From Paragonimus westermani (lineage: Eukaryota; Platyhelminthes; Trematoda; Plagiorchiida; Troglotrematidae), in contig QNGE01000121.1 in NCBI GenBank assembly GCA_008508345.1, positions 69,093-133,092 on the forward strand: a DNA stretch of 64,000 nt, written 5' to 3'. Of this stretch, positions 59,304-64,000 are shown one piece after another. The stretch's first letter is position 1. Each line of letters begins with the position of its first letter. The notes under the pieces were generated by a model that saw nothing but the letters and a program-made list of their open reading frames with translations, ran no database searches and was not told where the DNA came from. The position numbers and the translations under genes are program-made.

Positions 59304-61829
59304 CTACCGTGAGTAATGCTCAGGTTTTCTTTATCTTCTCGATAGCAAACCAAGTTGTTGTCTAATAGTTTTAATCCATAAGTTACCCGTGTGTCGAAAG
59401 TGGGTATGATCAGGCAATTAATCAGTTAAATTATTAAATCTCCCTTGGAAAATCAGGGATTTACGACGGACTGTTAACCGTCTCGTTATTTATTGGTAGA
59501 TGTTCATTTGAAAACACTAACGGTGCAATAATTTATTTTGAGTATATCTAGTTGCTTTACTGTTGGCTTTCTTATGGTAGACTGTATTTTAACTGTGCGC
59601 CATCTCTGCACCTAAGTCATACGCTACTTACCCATAGTTGCTAGAGGATTTACACTTATCTAACATAACAGGAATAATTTTGGTTATTAGAACGTCGTTA
59701 AAATTACAATTGTTATGTCTGACTTCAAAACACTTTCTTAAAGTGGCTCTACAATCTATGTTCCAGCCCCACTAATCGAAGTGTTTGAGGATAAAGCACA
59801 ATTAGATCGTCGTTCCGAACTCCTTTTTCCAAACGCATCTTCACAGTTAATGGCCCCATATTCTTAAAACTTTAATGAGTTTGACTCATGTGGATCAAAA
59901 GACCAACACATTGAGAATTAATGCGCAACTTACAGTTGGTTTACACGATTTCTCAAAGCTTCCGACGGACCTATTTGGAACGTCTTCAGTAAGTGGCTGG
60001 TGTGACAGAACATCGATTCGTTTGTTCTTGAAATGATCGAATATCGGGTAATTTTTAAGATTTTCATTAAAAATTACACATTTCTGCTCACAAACACTAA
60101 TGAGCCGTTTAATGTATATTCTAAAACCCCAAATTTTGTACGTTTCATGTTCAGTACCGCAAAGTGACAATCAGAATAGAAAAGGTAACTTGCGATTTTG
60201 TTTACACTCACATCCAGCTAGCTTTCAGTGACAGATGTACACCCCAAATCACATTTTTCTACCCTTCTACGCGTGAATTGCACTAAAAGTTTTTCTACGA
60301 TATTCTTGACTAGCAGATGAATAACCGTTCTGGTGTTTCACAAAAGTCTAACTTTAGAATACTTGCACATTAAATATAAATTTTCGATTATTTATTGCTT
60401 CGTCTTTTGCCATTAGACCTCCGACAATTAATTTTGTTCACTAAGAAATTTGACTTAAGTGTGCGCTGACGAGAATAACAGAATTTGAATGTTATCACAC
60501 CAGTCGGCTAGCAAACTGATCATAACGTAATTCTGAGGAATTCCGGATTAAATGTTGACGAGAAAATCAACGGTCTGGTTGTATACGACAGTAATTAGCA
60601 GATGGACACGTTCATTAAATCACGCCCACATGATGCAACTTTGAACGTAAGTGAAATTAGCCATGAATCACACCTTTTCACAAGAGCTACAATAATGGGC
60701 GGGCGCCAAAGGATTTTTTAATGTAAAAAATAACTTATGTAGGATAGGAAAATGTTCGAAATTTTGTATATTTCCAAGCGCTTTCATGATTAACTGAAAC
60801 TTTCTGAACAAAAGCTTCACACTTACTTTTTATCTACAGAAAAATGTGTGCTTATGCAAAAAGGATTGCTGTTAGTGATTTGCAAACAACTCAACTACAT
60901 AGTGTCCTACTCAAATTTCACTTAAAACACACTTAAAACAAAACCGTTGAAGCTATGGCCCTCCCATATGTCCACCTCCAGTAGAAGGGTAAATGGCCGC
61001 GTTTTAAAACGCTACACTGAGACATTGCGTTGAATAATTAGATCTCTAGCCTTATACAACGTATTTCTGGGTTGTTTCAAGGATGTTGAAACTAAACATT
61101 CAGTTGAACTCCGTAGCTGTAGTTTTGAGAAAGTCGATAGAATCAGCCATCAAAACTACACGAGTATTGATTTAGTCTTGAAGAGATTAGTAACCGCGAT
61201 GGGGTTCACTGGTCAACGTTGAAGTGATTGTTCATAAAGTCGGTTTTCTTTGAGCTTTCAGATATTTTCCTCATCATAAAGTAGGGTAGCATACAGTAAT
61301 TTCCGCAGTTATTGCCAGTCGTTTAGTGAGCATTCGATTAAACGTGGATACATAATCTTTTGTGGCAGATGAATGAGTTTGAAACTACTAGAGCATTCCC
61401 ACGTCATCTCGATCTTCTGTGCATTTTGACATTTTTTCTGACTAGTATAAGCATGAAAATCATGCTCTCATGAGGTGTGATAACAAGAAGTTCGGTTTTC
61501 TTAAAAGGAAGTGGCGATGATCGTCACTTTGGAGCAGTGTGAAACCGAGGGGTAGCCAGTAGCCGTAAACCTATGTGCTTCATTGGTTTTTACCTGGCTC
61601 TGTAACTTCCCAAAGGTGTGCTTACACCCCCGTTGAACTAAACCAAAGGCGCTGGGCCTAGCCAGCCCAATTTACACTCTTATTGCCGCGCCCCATTTGG
61701 GCCCCATTTGTCGAATGCCCGATCAAGTCTAGTCCAGCCTAATGAAGCCTTGGTCTGACCCCAATTTTGGACATTAAGTGGGCCCGGTCGAATAGCCGCT
61801 CCTCACAATCACATCGACAAGCCCGTAAG
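59304..61829. other. stretch without supportable features
   Basis: The sequence is AT-rich with short ORFs only. From about 61500 base composition becomes richer in G and C, and a local repeat of the word CCCCATTTG occurs near 61690. Confidence 0.45.
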
Positions 61830-62132
61830 TTACCTGACCTTGCTAGCGTACACGTCACCGTGTGCGCCTTTCTGCATGCTCCAGATATACAGCAGTCGCC
61901 CCACCTGTCTGCACGGCCCACTGAATCCGCTGAGAGTCGAGGGGCTTAGGCGTCCGGCTGAGACCTTCAAATCGATTTCTGCCTGCTTGATTGCGGATGC
62001 TCCCTTGCAAACCTCGCATGTCCGGTCAACTGCTTCCAACGCCTCAGTTACCGAATCGAGAATGGTACGGATCGGAATTTGACGGCGAGACAGGATATTG
62101 TGGAAACGAACTATGTATAACGGCTTACTCAC
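61830..62132 (-). CDS. uncertain GC-rich open frame, possible exon
   Basis: The minus-strand frame is open for 100 codons in a patch visibly richer in G and C than its surroundings. It reads TILDSVTEALEAVDRTCEVC and later KQAEIDLKVSAGRLSPSTLS, with coding-like character and an amphipathic helix near the start. A GTCAG/GTAACT donor exists at its end, but no strong acceptor was found. It could be an exon of an unrecognised gene or a fragment of an unknown repeat. The complementary strand is also partly open, which weakens the case. Confidence 0.25.
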   Translation of the reverse strand: MSKPLYIVRFHNILSRRQIPIRTILDSVTEALEAVDRTCEVCKGASAIKQAEIDLKVSAGRLSPSTLSGFSGPCRQVGRLLYIWSMQKGAHGDVYASKVR

Positions 62133-63780
62133 TACGCAGCTAATTAAACCCCGACAGAGTCAGTTAAAGTTGGGGTTGAAGATAAAAGCTTTGGTAAAGA
62201 TAAGGTTGGAATTAACTAGAAGCTTGCCACTGGCAAAGACCAATCAATTACGGTTTGCGTCGTCGATCTAACGAATATTCACATGAAATCAGGTTTCAGG
62301 TGTTCAACAGATGCCGTTAGCCAAAGCCGCTTATCGCTGGGGCATAGTACATTGTTTGAGAGCATGGGATGAAATTCGTTGGTAATATTTCGTTTCAATG
62401 TCCTCCATGGAAAACATCTTTACGAGTGCTGAGCTCCTTCTGTACATATGACGGCTTTAGTTAGGGTGAATTGAGCTCCCGGTACTGACAGCACCTGATT
62501 CCCCAGTATGTTGACTCAGCCCTTTAAATCGGAAACAGCTTTGCTGATCGATCGCAAGACATCCTGAAACATGTTTTCACCAAAAGGCTTTGACTAGAGT
62601 CAGTACTGGGATCCAAGATGACTTACACACCTGCGGTTGATTTGCAGGTGAACTGAAACAAATGTTGCACGTTGCAGGGGCTGTAACAGTTCACTGACTG
62701 ACTGTCAATTTGTACGCAAAAAAGCATCAAGGACGTGAACAATGCCACTTGGATGCATCTGATTTGATCTGTTTCCAAGACTTTTGTCCTTCAGAAGGCT
62801 TTCATCGTTCCTATGCCTCAAAAGTTACCGTAGTCTCTATCCATTATTTATTCATTTATCCCGAGCACCCACTGTGATTAATCCTATTTATGAACCTAAC
62901 AATTATAATTCGTTCATGATACTCCATCACACAAACAGAATATCGTTGAGTAAAACAGCTAAACTTTAACTATTGAAAAAATCTGGCAGCATATTAAAAA
63001 TACCCCATTTATTAGCGACACTAGAGAAAATTCACCATTCTCCATACCAATGCAGTTGCTAGTTGGAACTAGCGATGATGTTCTCTATTCAGATTTTTAG
63101 CACATATCAAGACCCTGAGTTAGGTATGGAAGCTTCCTGCATGGTTGTTCGATTGGGAGTATAATGCTCCACGAAGCATTGCAATCAAACCTCAAAAGTA
63201 TGAATTTAGTTTATGTGAGTTGGACACATTTGGGTTTATAGTTGACCGACTGGGTCTTGTCTCTATCTTAAGGTAATCAACCACACACAACCTCTAAAAG
63301 AACATCGAGAAAAGTTCGTTCATTGGCTGGCAAAAAAATTATTCTAATTTCAACTCGGACTTCGTAGCTCAAAAAGAAACGATTGCTTATCTTACAATGT
63401 GAGAAAACGAAAGTATTCCGGGAAGTATGAATTAACTTCTAGGTGACTGATTAAGGCGATGCCTACTTGTCAAGTTCTGTGTCCATTCTTGTGCGTTGTG
63501 AAGAACATGCTGGCTACGGATGTACCTGAAGTCGGGGTTGGAGCATCATGAGTGTATTCATAATTAGTAAATGGCCGCTCAATCAGGCCGACAGATAATA
63601 ACCACAGACTCAGAAGTCACCGAAAATTAGGAGGCAAACTCACCAAAACAATCTAGTCAGGACATCGGTGACGGCTGAGGAAACCAGACTTCATTTCAAA
63701 CCATCCAGGGCCGTGGTGACGGCTGACGAAATAAGACAGCAACAAAGCACTGGGGGACACGTCGGACCGACAAGCAGGAT
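62133..63780. other. stretch without supportable features
   Basis: Nothing is recognisable up to the GC-richer segment from about 63590, which contains two related words (GTGACGGCTGAGGAAA and GTGACGGCTGACGAAA). It may be the 3' internal region of the LTR element that follows. Confidence 0.4.
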
Positions 63781-63790
63781 ACGTGCAAGT

Positions 63791-63799
63791 GAGTGGGGG
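63791..63799 (+). promoter_or_regulatory. possible polypurine tract
   Basis: GAGTGGGGG directly precedes the TG that would start an LTR. This is the usual position of the plus-strand primer in LTR retrotransposons. It contains one T. Confidence 0.35.
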
Positions 63800-64000
63800 T
63801 GTCACGCCTCCCCGAGAAACTAACGCCTATGGATTTGGCCTTACTTGGCCACTTGGAAGCGAAGTGGCTTAGACAAGTAGACAGTGACTCATCACCAGTT
63901 CATGATATATATTTACAGCCATTTCATTCATTTGGTCGAACTGGTCGAACTGGTTTTTGGCAATACAGCGTGTTTACCGCAACCGTGTCTTTCTTGTCTC
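63800..64000 (+). repeat. possible LTR start, cut by the window end
   Basis: The segment begins TGTCACGCC, similar to the TGTCAC starts of many Ty3/gypsy LTRs, right after a polypurine-like tract. Its end and any partner LTR are outside the window. It includes two tandem copies of GGTCGAACT (63934-63951). Confidence 0.35.

Noticed and set aside
1..64000. CRISPR arrays, bacterial operons, promoters or terminators
   Set aside because: No regularly spaced direct repeats, no long adjacent ORFs and a clear eukaryotic exon/retroelement structure.

Overview
This window is eukaryotic animal DNA, most probably from a parasitic flatworm (trematode or cestode). It is AT-rich and intron-dominated, and it has no operons, no ribosome binding sites and no long uninterrupted ORFs. 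It is littered with decayed Penelope-like retroelements (PLEs) that carry GIY-YIG endonuclease domains, a broken Ty3/gypsy element, and tRNA-derived SINE-like repeats that contain hammerhead ribozyme motifs. Hammerheads in PLEs and in the schistosome Sm-alpha SINE-like repeat are established knowledge. The flatworm assignment is an inference from that combination; I cannot name the species.

The clearest host gene lies on the minus strand. Seven exons can be placed: 26563-26511, 26422-25750, 24522-24259, 14795-14082, 11847-11678, 11214-11135 and 5688-5534. They have AG/GT borders and, except at one junction, matching codon phases. The product is serine-, asparagine- and proline-rich and probably largely disordered, with one short helical or coiled-coil-like stretch. 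I do not recognise it. A possible further upstream exon lies at 28192-28016. Introns range from 88 nt to 9.5 kb; the two largest host PLE copies A and B.

Seven PLE fragments are visible: E (1-144, +), A (6498-7245, -), B (21113-22640, -), C (37180-37890, -), D (42160-42660, +), F (52155-52244, +) and G (56181-56369, +). All are truncated, frameshifted or missing catalytic residues. In E, C, F and G a hammerhead-like motif follows the endonuclease stop codon after a constant 84-88 nt. A Ty3/gypsy gag-pol remnant (about 36860-34850, -) lies next to PLE C, and the pair is bracketed by an inverted 80-nt PLE leader-like repeat.

The 42.7-46.7 kb region is a nest of SINE-like modules. One (45726-46120, minus sense) combines a tRNA-Met-like Pol III promoter head with a complete hammerhead ribozyme. 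A second is a head-to-head foldback with one apparently intact ribozyme. A 290-bp unit is duplicated beside them. At 57052-58770 two 846-nt arms form an almost perfect palindrome around a 27-nt spacer, either a very recent inverted duplication or an assembly artefact. The last 200 bases look like the start of an LTR preceded by a polypurine tract. The remaining sequence shows no supportable gene.
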